From Gonapodya sp. JEL0774 (taxonomy: Eukaryota; Monoblepharomycota; Monoblepharidomycetes; Monoblepharidales; Gonapodyaceae): 64,000 nucleotides of DNA. Under the pieces are notes generated by a model. The model was not told where the DNA came from, ran no database searches, and saw only the letters and a list, made by a program, of their open reading frames with translations. The stretch lies in NCBI GenBank assembly GCA_027604505.1, contig JADIIX010000096.1, positions 1-64,000 on the forward strand, read 5' to 3'. Both the position numbers and the translations under genes were made by a program. Positions 22,484-34,618 of this stretch are shown here, piece by piece. The stretch's first letter is position 1; every line of letters starts with the position of its first letter.

Positions 22484-22661
22484 TACAAAAGTGGTATTCC
22501 CAAGCAGAAACGGGGGCATTCTCGTACAGAGAGTCGGAGCGGACAGTACTTTGATTTTGGTATCTGCAATAGTCTACACAAGTCTGGAATATGAAAAAGA
22601 TTTTTGAGTCTCCATGTGGCGACTGTCCACGCAAAGAATTCATCGAAGCAATTGATCTTCA

Positions 22662-25332
22662 TCATACCCGTCGCCTCAGTTGCACCGGACTTCCAGATAT
22701 CCTTCTCACTCTAACTTTCTGTCCATCTTCCTCTTTGTCCTTTCCCTGTTGTCCTGGGGGCACCGCATCCCACCAACCTCCACCCACGTAATTGCCCACG
22801 TATCCTGCAATCCACCTACCCCACTCGACCCGCTTACTTTGCCTCTTGCGTCGCACTTCCCCTCGCGGTCCTTGCTCCACCTCCACTGCAGTACCTCCCC
22901 ACTCCACCCGATACAATCTCCCTCGCCAATCCACAACGCTACCTGATACCGCGGCAATATACAAAGGTAGCGAGCTGGCTTCCCTCAAAAGCCATGCGAC
23001 CGTGAACAGCGGGAAAGATATTGGGGGACCAGATGCGGAGGGTGGAGATCTTCCCGCAATGTACAACGGTAGCCACTTCACCAATCCTCCTTCACCTGCG
23101 TGTCGGAACGACTGATACACCAGCCAATCGCACACGAACCATGCCACGGTATGAGCCAGCAAGAAGCATCTGGCCACAAGCCACGAGCCACCAGTCGCAA
23201 CAAGCACACAGTAAGCAGCGAGCACGCCGAGGGGCATGCATTCAGTCAAGGGCTCTATTGCCGTTGCGGCGGGTTCAGTGTACTTGCGGACTCGCGCCCA
23301 CCGTGCCCGGCGGCTCACGTACTGTCGTAATGTCATGCTGCGGACGCTCTGCAGCGCCAAGTCAGGGGCAATCGCATGGCGGACTCCCTTGTCCCATATT
23401 CTCCTCGCAGCGGCATTGTCCTCTGCCAAGTTCCCCGCAAACTCACGGACACCAGCCCCATCCGTCTCTGTTTCGAGATCCTCGCGCCAATACGCGTGGG
23501 ATTTGCCGCACACACAAGATCCAATGCGAATGTGGTTGATAAGAGTGTAGAATTTGGCATGCGCCGTAGAAAGCCAGACGGTCTCGAGAAGGGAGCCAAG
23601 ATCACGGCCCGGGTGGCTCGGAACCGGGAGGTGGTGGACAAGGCCGATGCGGTTTGGGGGGTCAGTATAAGGCGAATCGATGAGGGGGGAGAGACGAGAA
23701 GGTGGTGAAGTGAAGAAGGGATGGGGTGAGGACCCGCGAAGTGGCGGTGTGGGTGAGGCCGCGGAGGTGGAAGAAGTTGAGGAAGGGGAGACCATATCGG
23801 AATTGGAAGAAGCCAGGGGGGTATCTATGATATGAGACGCGCCCGCCTTCAAAAAATTGTCAACCGCTCTTGCGAGGGTGTTGCTGCTTGCGAAATGCAC
23901 GTTGGAGTCCAGAATCCACAATATAGGGTGTTTTGCAGTGCGGTAGGGGATGGAGAGGTTACAGACCTTAGGATTGGCACCGAGGGGTTCGTCGCCTGGA
24001 GGAGGTGGGGTTTCGGCGGTTTGTCCCATTAGTAACGTTGTTTCAATGAGGCAAAACATGCTGGGTATGGATCTGTGAACGTCTCCAAACCTTAGCAATT
24101 GAGATTCCTAGCTGAATGTGGCTCCTATTCGGATCCAATTCCCAAGACCACATTCCTGTACTGGCTACGTCAGTGTCCCAGACCACATCTCCATTCTCCA
24201 GTGCGCCTCTGACAAGGTACCACTGACATAACTCCGCGTTGAACTTCATTTTCGCATGATACACACAAGTTGCCCTTGCATCACGACACTACCGGTCATT
24301 TGAACCCCTGTGCCCAACTGACAACCCCACCGTCTGGTCAACCAAATAATCAGCTCACCCACCTATGATCAATCTCGCATCCACATCCGGGTACGCTTTC
24401 ATAAGTTTTTGAATAACAGGAATGACAGGGTCATCCTGTCAAGAGATTTGAGGAGGTACAACAGAGTATGTGAGGGGCCGGGGAAGAGAGAATCAGTTTC
24501 GGCCACACCGAGCCCATTCGACCACACAGTGAACAAAAAATAACTTCAGGGGCACAGTATCCCCACCATCTTCCCCTGAAACCACCTCCCTTGCAACTCG
24601 GTCCTAGCTCGCTGACTTTCGTAGAAGATCTCGCGGACAACTCACCTCATCTGCGACACTAAATGCAACTTCAAATTTGTTCCTAGGGTACTCCTGCTTC
24701 ATGCACGTGGCCAAGTGCAAAAACATCTCCTCGGGATCGTCCCCTTCCACTCCTTTAAGCGGACGGAGGATTGAGACGCCTGGCAAATCCGACGACGAAA
24801 TTATGCTGGTGCAAATGGGTTTGGGAGGATTGGCGTAGCGGTAGTCGCTGTGATATCAATGGTTGGTTTCGCGGTATTCACGTTGGTGAGCAGTCCGAGA
24901 GGACGCCGAACAGGCGAAAACGAAGCCAACGGAAACACAGGAAACAGGAATAGAAAAATAATCAGTAGTGGAGTCATCCATGCCGCTTCGCGGTTTAATC
25001 CAACGGATTGGCGCCACTCACATGATGGCAAGCGCGAGGAAATTGGCTCCAAACATAACGAAAGCCCAGAACACGATGACTAATCCGATGAGACCCCACG
25101 TAACCCATGAGAGTGAGGCATTACCATCGAATGCTGGCCCGGTTACCGAATGATGCAATGCGTTCAAAGCATGCAGTTGTTCTTCAAGACGCTCAAGCCG
25201 CTCAAGGCCCGCCGATCGTACGGCCGTTGCAAGTGCGGCGAGGGTTGCCGTCATAGCGGTAGACCGAACTGCGATCGAAAGGTACCACGTGCGATGAGTG
25301 CTGGGGTCTGTGGAGTTGCTTTGTGGGCTCAC
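22662..25332 (-). CDS. Ceramide glucosyltransferase (glucosylceramide synthase, GT21)
   Basis: The enzyme transfers glucose from UDP-glucose to ceramide at the Golgi. An N-terminal membrane helix (WVTWGLIGLVIVFWAFVMFG, about 25100-25040) precedes PGVSILRPLKGVEGDDPEEM (24786 leftwards), then VIQKLMKAYPDVDARLIIG near 24400. The large last exon, below about 24010, has ANPKVCNL, the D2 motif ILWILDSNVHF, GLVHHLPV, the D3 region AEDNAAARRIW, and the processive-type SRRARWARVRK, equivalent to (Q/R)xxRW. The C-terminus has several membrane segments and WRGRLYRVEWGGTAVEV, which is highly characteristic of this family. About 70 Ser/Pro-rich residues are inserted between D2 and GLVHHLP compared with animal UGCG. 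The intron at about 24350-24010 is longer than others here. The exact start is uncertain; a start at 25332 gives a long N-terminal tail before the helix. Confidence 0.9.
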
Positions 25333-25816
25333 ACTATTTGCCAGTCAGCGCACTCAGACTCAGTCAATATATGTTCGTATGTACAAGATTCAGAATGGAA
25401 GTAGAATTTACCGCTCTCAAAAGGAAAAGTTCGTCGTGGTTTAATACAGCTCTTGTCTCCACCAGTCTGCTGACGATATGTATGTTTTGGCAGCTTCAGT
25501 CTCCAACTCGTAAGTCATCACGCTTTGAGTGCTCCCCGTCAAAATTTCCATGTTTGAGGTCACCAAAAGGTTTGAAAAGTTTGAGAGTACATAGATGAGA
25601 GGAGGACTGTTGAGGGTACGCAGATTTGGATTGCACCCCCCACACGGCGAAACGCGAACCAGCTTTACATAATTCATTCACTCCCCTGGTTGAATCCCCC
25701 GCTGGTCAAGTAGTCCATATTCTTGGGACCAATCGCTTCTCCATCCTCCATAAGTCTTTCCCCCCGTCCATCTGTGTCTGCAGCCCTTACCCCGGTCCTA
25801 CCACGTTCTGCACATC
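25333..25816. other. Divergent promoter region between glucosyltransferase and kinase genes
   Basis: About 480 bases separate two divergently transcribed genes. The frames at 25441-25681 lack recognisable motifs. No repeat seen. Confidence 0.4.
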
Positions 25817-28541
25817 ATGGGAGGAGCGTGCTGCAAGGAGGAGTTGATCGACTTCTCTCAAGAAGGTGATTCGGAGACGTAGCAGTACCCACAAAGATAT
25901 CCGGCTGATGCAATCCGTGTGTCGCTCACGTTCTTGAACGGATCTTGCTCAGTCGAGCTCAATCACTTTCACCTCCTGAGGGTCGTAGGCAAGGGAGCCT
26001 TCGGCAAGGTGAGCGTAACTTCTTGTGGATCTGGTGCTACTGCTGGATGCAGCGATGTGATTAGGAATGTCGTGTAAGTGGTACTGGTGCGATGTAACAG
26101 ATTGACTGCGACGCTGATTGTGGATTCTCTGCCAGAGCACAGGACCAAAGACGCATAAATGAGAAGGAACACTGCCTTTTTGGGCAGACGATTGAAGATC
26201 ACATGGATGGATGGGACTGTCTACTCACCCGCTTTCATCTTCCATCAGGTCCGCATTGTCCAGCATAAACAAAACAAGGAAATATGGGCCCTAAAGTACA
26301 TTAACAAGGAGCAGTGTATTGCTATGAAGGCTATCGACAACATAATCCAGGAGCGGAAAATGTTGGAGGAGATTAACCACCCGTTCATTTGGTAAGCCTA
26401 GGATTGAGCCATCTTATCACGCATAAACTATTGCGATGGATAGCCTTTTGATGGGTGCATGGCAATCCCATCAATTTATGAGAGTGGCTGTTCTCCATTA
26501 ACGCTCAAATGCCCCGCACTCCCATCAGCAACCTTCGGTATGCCTTCCAGGATGACGAAAATCTATTCATGGTCATTGACCTCATGCTTGGCGGTGATAT
26601 GCGGTTTCATTTGGAACGTGTTGGACGTTTCTCCGAGGATGCGGTGCGCCTGTACATGGCGGAGTGCGCGCTGGCTCTGAGTTATTTGCACAAAGAGAAA
26701 AGGATAGTACATAGAGATTTGAAACCCGATAATAGTGAGTTTGGGAGGATGGGGGACCCAGAGAGCGAAACAACTGAAGGTTCCGACTCCTGATCACACA
26801 CCAGTCCTTCTCGACGTCGGCGGTCACGCCCATCTGACAGATTTCAATATCGCCGTAAAGCTTCGTGATGACCGGCCCCTAACTGCGGTTGCGGGCTCCA
26901 TGGCCTACATGGCACCAGAAATCTTCGTTGCTTCAGCGGAGAGGGAGAAAGAAAGGGAGAAGGAACGACAAAAGAGAAAGGAGAAGGAAAGACTGGAGAA
27001 GGAGATGAAGGGAGAGACAGTGGAAGGGGATGTGGAAAACAAGGCAGCAGACGCGGATGGGAAGCTCGACAAAGAAGGCGGTGGAAATGCGAGCACCGAC
27101 GCAATGAAGGCGAAACCCGAGAAGGAAAAGGAAACTTCAACTGGTACGCCAAATGAAAAGCGAACCACAGGATACAATGAATCGGTAGACTGGTGGAGTT
27201 TGGGAGTGGTGATGTACGAGCTGTTGTTTGAGAAGGTGAGTTTTGTTCACAATGTGTTCAATTATTCGTTGCGAATATCGTTCGGGTAGCCTAATCTTTC
27301 TTGAATCGCAGCGGCCATTTCACGGCAAAACCAATGAGTTGCTCCAAAAGGCTATCATGCACGACGCACTTGAAATGCCGCCAGAGGCGAGCAAGTTGTC
27401 TGCTCAGTGTGTTGATTGCATGAAGGGGGTGGGTTGCAGCAGTACTGGGCCATTAGAGTTTTTTAAACTGAACCAATCCCATGTGCAACTCAGTTTCTCA
27501 CCCGAGACATCAGCCAAAGACTCGGATGCAAAGAAGCAGGTGGGATCGAGGCACTAAAGCAGCACCCGTTCTTTGCTGGATTGGATTGGGGCAAAGTCTT
27601 TAAAAAAGAAATTACGCCCGCTTTTGTTCCGGATGTGAGTTTGCTCCCCCGAAGGTGATTGACCCCATCACTGGCGTGTACTAACAAGCTGCACAAATGA
27701 AAAGCCCAACTCCTGTAACTTTGATGCCTCTCACGAGCTCGAAGAGTTGCTCCTTGAGGATAACCCCCTTCGTGCCAAACCTCGCAAGCACAAGCCACCC
27801 ACTATCAGCGCGGCAACTGCACCGGCCGATATGGCAGATGCTGCTGCCAAAAATCCACAACTCATGGCTCAAGTGCACATTACGACGCAGGCTAGTATCG
27901 CCCCAGGTGGTCAGCCGACGGACTACGGGTTGTCGAAAGAGATGATGGAAATGGAGATGAAGTTCACGGTATTCGACTATAAGAATGCAAAAATTCCGCA
28001 AACTGCTATGCCACCATCAATATCCGTGAGTTCAAAAATTTGTTTTCGTGCATGATTTGAGCAGGATTTCCATTCGATACGTTCTTCTCAGGCCCCAAGT
28101 GTGCCCCAATCCCACAGCATGTCCTCCTTAAATGAGCCCGGAGGAAACGCACGGACCCCTATGGCGGATGCCGGTGTGAAATCACCGTCTCCGGTTCGAA
28201 TAGGTCTGGAACAGTCCTCTGACCCGAGCGGGGGCGACTCGACCGCCTCGCAATCTACGAACAAAGCTGAGGGCGGTGCCGCAGGTAGCCCGGGAATGAG
28301 CGGAGTACCTCAATCTGGCCCAAATTCTATCACTAACTTCTTTGGTTCTATTCGCCGCCGACGGTCATCGAAGGGAGGGGACAAGCCGGCACCTCTCCTC
28401 AAGGCCCCAACCGTAGTTGTGTCATCGGACTCGAAGGGAGATCTTGTTGTCGGTGTCGGTGAGACAGGTGGAGTGCCCGTCATCCAGGGCAGTGTTGGGG
28501 GAGGCTCAAATGCCCGGCAGGGAGCGACTGAAGCGATGTAG
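25817..28541 (+). CDS. STK32/YANK-like serine/threonine protein kinase
   Basis: Nine exons: 25817 to about 25865, 25953-26008, 26249-26391, 26529-26734, 26805-27235, 27312-27428, 27494-27634, 27704-28025 and 28092-28541. Kinase motifs: glycine loop VVGKGAFGKV, catalytic Lys in WALKYINKEQ, HRDLKPDN catalytic loop, DFN in place of DFG (usual for YANK kinases), APEIF and DWWSLGVVMYELL. The AGC-like tail has KKEITPAFVPD, NFDASHELEELLLEDNPL, as in STK32A-C. The N-terminus MGGACC carries Gly2 for myristoylation and adjacent cysteines for palmitoylation, so plasma-membrane attachment is likely. About 75 residues of Lys/Glu-rich sequence (27 kb) are inserted between APEIF and the helix F Asp. The C-terminal extension, about 260 residues after the kinase tail, is Ser/Gly/Pro-rich with an RRRRSSKGG patch. 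Substrates are unknown. Confidence 0.88.
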
Positions 28542-28634
28542 GAAGGTTTCCCTATAGATGCCTTGTAAATCGTCGTAACAATTAAATTGCAGCAAGGTCA
28601 GAGTACAACTGTTGCAGGTCAAGAATTTATCGAA

Positions 28635-29794
28635 ATGTCAATGGACACGTCGACGGTGAGGGATGTGCACACTCTGCCTTGGCCATGGCACAATGACTCC
28701 TGGCTCCCCATCTTCCTTCGTGTCCCCACCACCCCCTCGATCATTGTAATGAACTATTTACCATCCGATCGCACTCTTTCCGCAGTCCAAGCAGCAACAG
28801 GCGGCGTGTATGGGCTGTTTCTGTTTCCACACCTGTTGGATGTTGTATTCGTGAACTTTTCGGTGGCTACCGCCAACGATGTGATGGAAATGCTCAGAGT
28901 GATATACAGAGGTGAGGATGCATTCTTTTTTTGTCGACGACCGCTGGAGAAGGTCATCACAACTCCCTTAAAGAACCTGCATTTGAGGCGATCGTCATCG
29001 GAGTCGCACCACTCATCCACATTACTGCGGGGTCCGTAAAAGCCTATCGCCGCAGCATTCGATCGGCAAAACAGTCATCGGCCGTGGACGCGCAGGACTT
29101 AGCGGAGAAGGGCTTGGCGGGGCCTGGGGTCGCTGCGCTGAACATCGATTCGGCGCAGAACGAAGTCGGAAGTGTATCATTGGCAGACGAAAAGACATGG
29201 ATGCGAAACGCAGGGTGGTTGCTTGTTATGGCAAAGACAGCGCATTTTCTCACGATTCGGTGGGTTGTGTCCCTCTCCCACACTGCCCAGAATTCAAGTC
29301 AATCTAAGGCGCTTTGTCCGTCTGGCCCAGTTATCTCCCGATGGTGTATTGGAAATCGGAAGGGACGGACCTCATATCTTACTCTTATGTGGCTCTCGCC
29401 ATGTCGCGGTATCAGCTCGCCACTGTCGGATCCTTGGGGCTTGGTAATTTGAACTGTTGGCCATGGGTATCATTTCTGGGCTAATTGACATTTTAATTAT
29501 CATCCTTTCGTGGTGTTTTCAGGACTTGCAGGCATGTACCACGCCATTTCTGGCGTGCGCATCACATACCGCACTTTTCTCTCGAACAAACAAACCTCCA
29601 AGCCCCCTTCTCACAATTATCTTGCGGCAGCTACATCACACACACCACCTCTGACTGTTACGCACGCGGTGGGGCTGCTGAGCGTGACGGCGGCGGTGGC
29701 GATTCTTGCGGGTTTGTTTGGTGACGTGTACGTGAGTAGTAGGAAGGAGTTGGACAATTTGTTGGAGTGGACAGTTGGGGGAATGTGGTTGTGA
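28635..29794 (+). CDS. DUF1691/Mcp1-like multi-pass membrane protein
   Basis: The first exon (28635-28911; an upstream start at 28587 is possible) encodes DRTLSAVQAATGGVYGLFLF and PHLLDVVFVNF. An intron (gtgagg..gaag) joins IYRG to HHNSLKEPAFEAIVIGVAPL. Later exons give WMRNAGWLLVMAKTAHFL, VYWKSEGTDLISYSYVALA, GLAGMYHAISGVRITYR and a final hydrophobic helix near VGLLSVTAAVAILAGLFG. Four to five membrane helices with histidines near their ends, and the helix-order phrase GxxGxYHxxxGxR, resemble fungal DUF1691 proteins. Yeast Mcp1, a mitochondrial outer-membrane protein linked to lipid homeostasis, is the known member. The assignment rests on architecture and a few motifs, so it is moderate. 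Exon edges near 29260-29300 are not settled. Confidence 0.55.
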
Positions 29795-30050
29795 GGAAGT
29801 AGGGATACTACAACTGTGTTAATCCATCGCGTAATGAAATCTTGTGTTCATCTTTCAGCAAACAACGAAATTATCTAGTCATAGAGTCATATCGTTCACA
29901 TTACACCTTTTTTCGCACTCAATCGTGCTGTTCCTGCTTCACGACGACTCCAGCGCCCAGACCTCGCAATCTCGTCAGCCCAGGAACTGTTGTAATCAAA
30001 AGTAGGTTCACGACCAAATGCAGCGATGGCAGTTTCGAGGCAAATGTCAG
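29795..30050. other. Convergent intergenic spacer
   Basis: About 255 bases lie between convergent genes and should hold both polyadenylation regions. No gene seen. Confidence 0.4.
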
Positions 30051-31082
30051 CTAAATGGGTCCAGGGTGAGGTTCGCATGAAGAGGAGTAGGTGAGGGGCA
30101 GGTGCAGTAAATTTGAAAACTCACCCGTCATCCAGTTAACAACGTCTTCCTTTAGCATTCCGATGCCTGTGGTGTCCGCTGGGGACGTATGATGTTCATT
30201 CCCTTCCCATCTCACATCCACATTGAATGTGTGAACGAGCCTCCCCTTCCACCAGCTCTGCCACACGCTGTGCTTCCCTTCCTGTGGCTCTAGAAAAGTC
30301 CGTAATGGTACCCGCACAACTGCTTGTACCTCGTCGGGGCTCGCAAGAGGGCGGAAAGACGGATGGACGAGTCCCACAACAGGAGTCACCATGAGATCAT
30401 CGCGTGCAAGGTGAAGGGGGAGTGTACACAGATGCTCCACTAGGTGTCGCGACAGAGATATTTCTTCCTCCGCTTCACGGAGTGCTGTGGAGATGAGATT
30501 CTCATCCGAATCATCAAGTTTGCCTTTCTTTAGAAAAGATATGGTTTGTAAACGGAACCAATCGAGTGCAAACTTGGAGCACAACTACGAACCACCGGGT
30601 AAGACCAACGCTCCGCCGTGGAAGCTCATTTTCGCGCTCCTTTTTGTCAAGATGATTTGAAACTCATCAACTCCCTGGCTGTCGGAGCCTACGCATAGAG
30701 GTACCAGTACAGCGCTCCTCCCCGGTTGATGAACTTCAAAGGGGTCGTGCGCATGCCCGAACTGACGAAGCCTTGTGAGGAGCGGTGTGAGATGCGGAGC
30801 GACGAGGGACGATGGAGGTGGAATGGGACTCGATTGTCCTACCGACGCATGCGGAGTGCTTGCATGCGATCGTGTGAGAATCTTTGAATGCATTTCACGC
30901 GTGGGATCCATCAAAGCAGTGGCGATTCTGGTGGATTTGCGACTAATTGATTCCAAGTGCGATATGTCCTTCCGACACGCGGAGTCCGCCACCGGTGGTA
31001 AGAGCCACTTAAGGAATAAAATCGACGCAATCCTGAAACGAGTGGCGTCTTCCTTTCTGAATCTTCTTTTCCCGTTGGCCAC
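30051..31082 (-). CDS. Nudix hydrolase, CoA diphosphatase type (Pcd1/NUDT7/NUDT8 family)
   Basis: This family splits CoA and acyl-CoAs into phosphopantetheine and 3',5'-ADP. The CoA-specific signature is clear: ILTKRSAKMSFHGGALVLPG, then GKLDDSDENLISTALREAEE across one intron. The REAEEEISL Nudix helix keeps the metal-binding glutamates. The intron (about 30605-30536) has the donor gttcgt after CCC GGT G; an acceptor before GCAAACTTG restores PGGKLDD. The C-terminal domain (LPLHLARDDLMVTPVVGLV, VPLRTFLEP) is typical for the family. No SKL-type signal is present. The open N-terminus from 31082 is basic and hydrophobic and could be a mitochondrial leader; an internal ATG at 30911 is the alternative start. 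Only about 115 bp separates it from the divergent NmrA-like gene. Confidence 0.88.
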
Positions 31083-31196
31083 AACGCGGATGCCGGTGTC
31101 GGTCGTCGGATTATGAATCGCATGCCCTCACCGATCACGGCAAAATCGGCCGGCTCACTCATCCGAAAGGAACACAGAAACACAATCCAGAGGACA
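31083..31196. promoter_or_regulatory. Short shared bidirectional promoter
   Basis: The Nudix gene (leftwards) and the NmrA-like gene (rightwards) start about 115 bp apart if the longer Nudix start is used, or 285 bp with the inner start. The two genes must share or overlap promoter sequence. No TATA-like element stands out. Confidence 0.4.
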
Positions 31197-32796
31197 TGCC
31201 ATTCAAACGCATTGCGATCGCGGGTGCTTCTCAATCTCCCAACGGGCATTCAACAGGCTATGCCATCGCCAAGCGCGCGCTGTTGGAACTCAAGGAGCGT
31301 GATGGTTTTGAAACAGTAGTGATCCTTGGACGAAAGAAGACGGTTCGTTCTGGTGGCGTTTTTTTTTTGACATGATATGAGGGATAAGCTCTACGGCTCT
31401 TGTATATGTCGTCCTCGATTCGGATGCTACGGACGGAATCTTCTTCGTTGGACTTATATTCGCGTTGCTCGGAACTTCCATCATATCCGTAACTGACAGT
31501 TTGATTTCATTTCTTTCAAAACCGTAGTCGGCAGATAAGCAAGCATCTGTTGACTTACTCGTTCAAATGGGGGCCGAATATCTTCCCATTGAGTATGCGG
31601 ACATTGAGGGCACTGCCCGCGCTCTAAAAGAACGTCGCATTGACTGTGTCATATCGTGTCTGTCTGTTGCTGGTAAGGTCATTGTTACTCAAAAGCTGAA
31701 CTCATCTTCTGTGAGATGACGACATGTTCACGAAATATCGGAAGATCCACAAGCAATTGGCGTGGCTGAGGTAAACCTCGTAAAAGCCGCCGCAGAAGGA
31801 GGTGTAAAACGCTTCTTCCCTAGCCAGTGGGTTTGCCGAGAGTGTCTTACACCAGGCTTCCTCTGTGTCGAACATTTGTGTCCTTGTCGTTTACAGGTAC
31901 GGACCCGACGACGATAATCTCCCTCGTGAGCGCGTCTGGCGTATATCTGAGCGAAAAGCCAATGTAGCTAAGTTGGTGGAGAATCTCGGCATGGAAGTAA
32001 CCAAGGTATGCTGAGTTTTGTAAACGAATTAACCGCACTCAAGGACTGACTGCACCCTTCATTTCGAATTTGAAGGTCGTCACGGGAATATATTATGAGG
32101 CATTGTTCACGGACAATGGCGTTTTTCACTGGCAAGATGACGGAGTGTCTGCCCCAAAGGGCATCATTTGCGGCGAGGAAGGGCGCGGAACAGTCATGGC
32201 AATGGCTCTGGAGGATGTGGGTTGGCTCTCACACTTTCTCCGGCACATAAAGCCGTACTTCATTGTCGTTTCGTGCCTTGGACTTAAACAGATTGCAAAC
32301 TACGTCGTTGCCATGCTCAAGGCCCAAGACACCTCCCTTACCGCAAACCGCGCCGTCCGACTTAGTACTGAGACATTCCGGACAGGAGAAGAGTTTCGGA
32401 TATTTGAGGAGGTGACAGGTGCGTAGTCAAGCATGTTTTCTATTTGTATTCCGACCCGCCTGATCTCAACTGGCGACTTGAAGGCCGCACAGTGGAACGG
32501 GTACGTTACCCTTTGGGACATCCTATCAAGGATCGAGGGAAGTTCCCCCAATATCCTCGCCTGGTGGCTTGTGACCATGTGAGCTCCACTTCTTCGTGGC
32601 GAGTCTTTCTTCTAATCTTGTTAATTGTTATATTGACTTGAAACTAGTACTACATAAACCCAAAACTCCTCGACAATCACCTCTTCCCCGAGGTAAAGCC
32701 TTTGACTTTGCGACAGTGGCTACGGAAAGTAGTGGAGGAGACGGGCACGGGCAGCTTAACATTCCCCGCAGGTAGTTCGAGGGCTAGGATGTAATG
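31197..32796 (+). CDS. NmrA-like / isoflavone-reductase-type NAD(P)-binding protein
   Basis: The product is an atypical short-chain dehydrogenase. The first exon (31197 to about 31341) has a Rossmann start (KRIAIAGASQSPNGHSTGYA) that departs from the standard GxxGxxG spacing, ending in ETVVILGRKKT. Following exons give VDLLVQMGAEYLPIEYADIE, ALKERRIDCVISCLSVAG, VAEVNLVKAAAEGGVKRFFP, WRISERKANVAKLVENLGME, VTGIYYEALF and RLSTETFRTGEEFRIFEEV. The last segment is LRQWLRKVVEETGTGSL, ending at a TAA about 32794. The order (NAD-binding start, GGVKRFFPSQW, KANVAKLVE, VTGIYYE) is that of NmrA/PCBER-like proteins, which are reductases or redox sensors. The substrate cannot be read from the sequence. About seven short introns. 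Confidence 0.75.
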
Positions 32797-32860
32797 TTAC
32801 CTACACATGTTTGTTGTCCAATACTCAATCATGAGAATGCTTGGAACTTTAGGCGCGTTT

Positions 32861-32925
32861 ACTGTAAGATCTCTATCCAAGATCCCAAGTGTGAGATCGC
32901 TACTGTACTGTACTGTAAGATCTCT
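32861..32925. repeat. Imperfect 14-bp direct repeat with TACTG microrepeat
   Basis: The 14-mer ACTGTAAGATCTCT occurs at 32861-32874 and again at about 32912-32925. The second copy is preceded by tandem TACTG units (about 32901-32915). The repeat lies in the 250-bp spacer between the NmrA-like gene and the GPR1-type transporter. Confidence 0.6.
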
Positions 32926-33050
32926 TGTTCAGGTAAGTTCAATGTTGGGTCAACAAACCTTGTAGGATGACGTGGATGCTGATTCGGTGGAAGCAAACTG
33001 CGGCACATATGACCTCATTAACCTACTGAATTGCAACAAGAATCCAGGAC

Positions 33051-34618
33051 ATGACGTCCCGAGCGGCCTACCCCGCCAAAATGGCTGCCGAGGCTGATCT
33101 CATGCGCGCTCGTATTCGCAACTACACCACTGCAACTGCGGTGAACAACGTTCAAACCCAACCGAACACAAACGGTGAAGAGATGCGGCAAGATGTCAAG
33201 AAGTTGCACAATCACCCCCACACGAATGTTGTGCAGTCGATATCCGCGGCGCCTTTTGGCGACGACAAAGCCGCGGGGGCTGGAGCCGGATACGTGGGTA
33301 ACCAGCCTTCCGACATCCACTTTGTGTCGCAGCGTGAATTTGTTTTATTTAGATGGATGCAACGGAGCATAACACTGGCGCTCTTCGTCATCGAAAGTCG
33401 TCCGCTCCGACGGAAGGTGCCGAGATCAACGAAGCCGCCTACAGAAGGAGAGGATCATACCCGTTTAAACCAGTAGTGTGAGGATTCCGTTTCAGTTTGT
33501 TTGGTATCGGAGTTTTCATTTGTTGTCAAGGCACTCACCGTGTTTGCTCTCAAGCTACCCAACACACTGGGACCCAGAATCGATCCAAAGAGTCACTGTA
33601 ACGGATTGGAGTGCCGCGATTGGCAATCCTTCGCCATTTGGTTTGTATTGCTTCTCTGTAACAACGATGATTTTCGGTTTCATCAACATTGGTGGTATGT
33701 GATGCGAGAGATCAGATTTGTTGTAGTAAGGGTTCGTCGTCCTAACCCCCCGTTCTACGCTTCACTTCTCAAATATTTTAGTGGGACCAACTCCGGGATT
33801 CATCATGCTGGGCATGAACTGGGCAATCGTGCATGCTGGTTTGGGACAAGTTCTCGCAGGAGTAAGTTTTTTCACCTCAACAGAGTACAGCTCGAGATAG
33901 TGAAACCTATCATGAATTCTAGATCTATGAGTTAAACAGGGGACAAACGTTTGCTGGAACCACTTTTACGACGTAAGGTTATCTGGGGGTTTGAGGTGCT
34001 CTTTTCACGAATCGCACAACAAATTTGCCGATTAGCTTTGGGCTCTTCTGGCTCGGACTGGGTATGTACTACCTCATGGTTATTCTTGGTGTCATTCCAC
34101 CAGAAGAGACTGTCGTGAGGTGGCCGGTGAGATTTCTCGCATCGTACGACATGGTGTAAAACACACACATCTGACAAGCATGTTCGCAAGTTCTTCATTT
34201 CGTTCATGATGTGAGACCAAAGTCGCTTTAAAACGAACAATCACCGGTTGTGACCTTCATCGGTCCTTTTCGTTCATGAAGCTGGGCGGCAATATCCTTT
34301 TCCATCTTCATAATAACAACCCAGCATTCCATATGCTTGATGCTGATCTTCGGATTCGCGACTTGTTCGTTCGTGTGCACAGCGTTGTCCAACTTTACGC
34401 ATGTGCTCGCCATCATTGGCGGAGGTTTTTCAATCGCGCTGGGAGTCGTAGGTGAGTGGTCGAAAGTCGAAAGGCAACTGCCGAGAAAGCTCGATCAATT
34501 GCGATCAACAAACCCGTGCCTGTGTTCTTTCAACAGGAATTTATACGGGCACCGCTGTACTTGTGGACGAAACTGTCGGTCGGATGATCCTTCCGATAGG
34601 ATTGATGGGGAAGGACTA
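33051..34618 (+). CDS. GPR1/FUN34/YaaH (SatP) family acetate/ammonium transporter
   Basis: The family comprises six-helix plasma-membrane channels or transporters linked to acetate uptake and ammonium export in fungi. The hydrophilic N-terminus (from 33051) is about 120 residues, longer than usual, and ends RRRGSYPFKPV. The membrane part starts with the family signature as AIGNPSPFGLYCF (classic form NPAPLGL), followed by TTMIFGFINIGG, GFIMLGMNWAIVHAGLGQVL, AGIYELNRGQTFAGTTFTTF, GLFWLGLGMYYLMVILG, FGFATCSFVCTALSNF and VGRMILPIGLMGKD. The motif GIYELNRGQTF.TF.TFGLFW corresponds to the family's GMWEFRRGNTFGATAFSSYG. The junction between 33477 and 33595 could not be settled. Confidence 0.82.
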
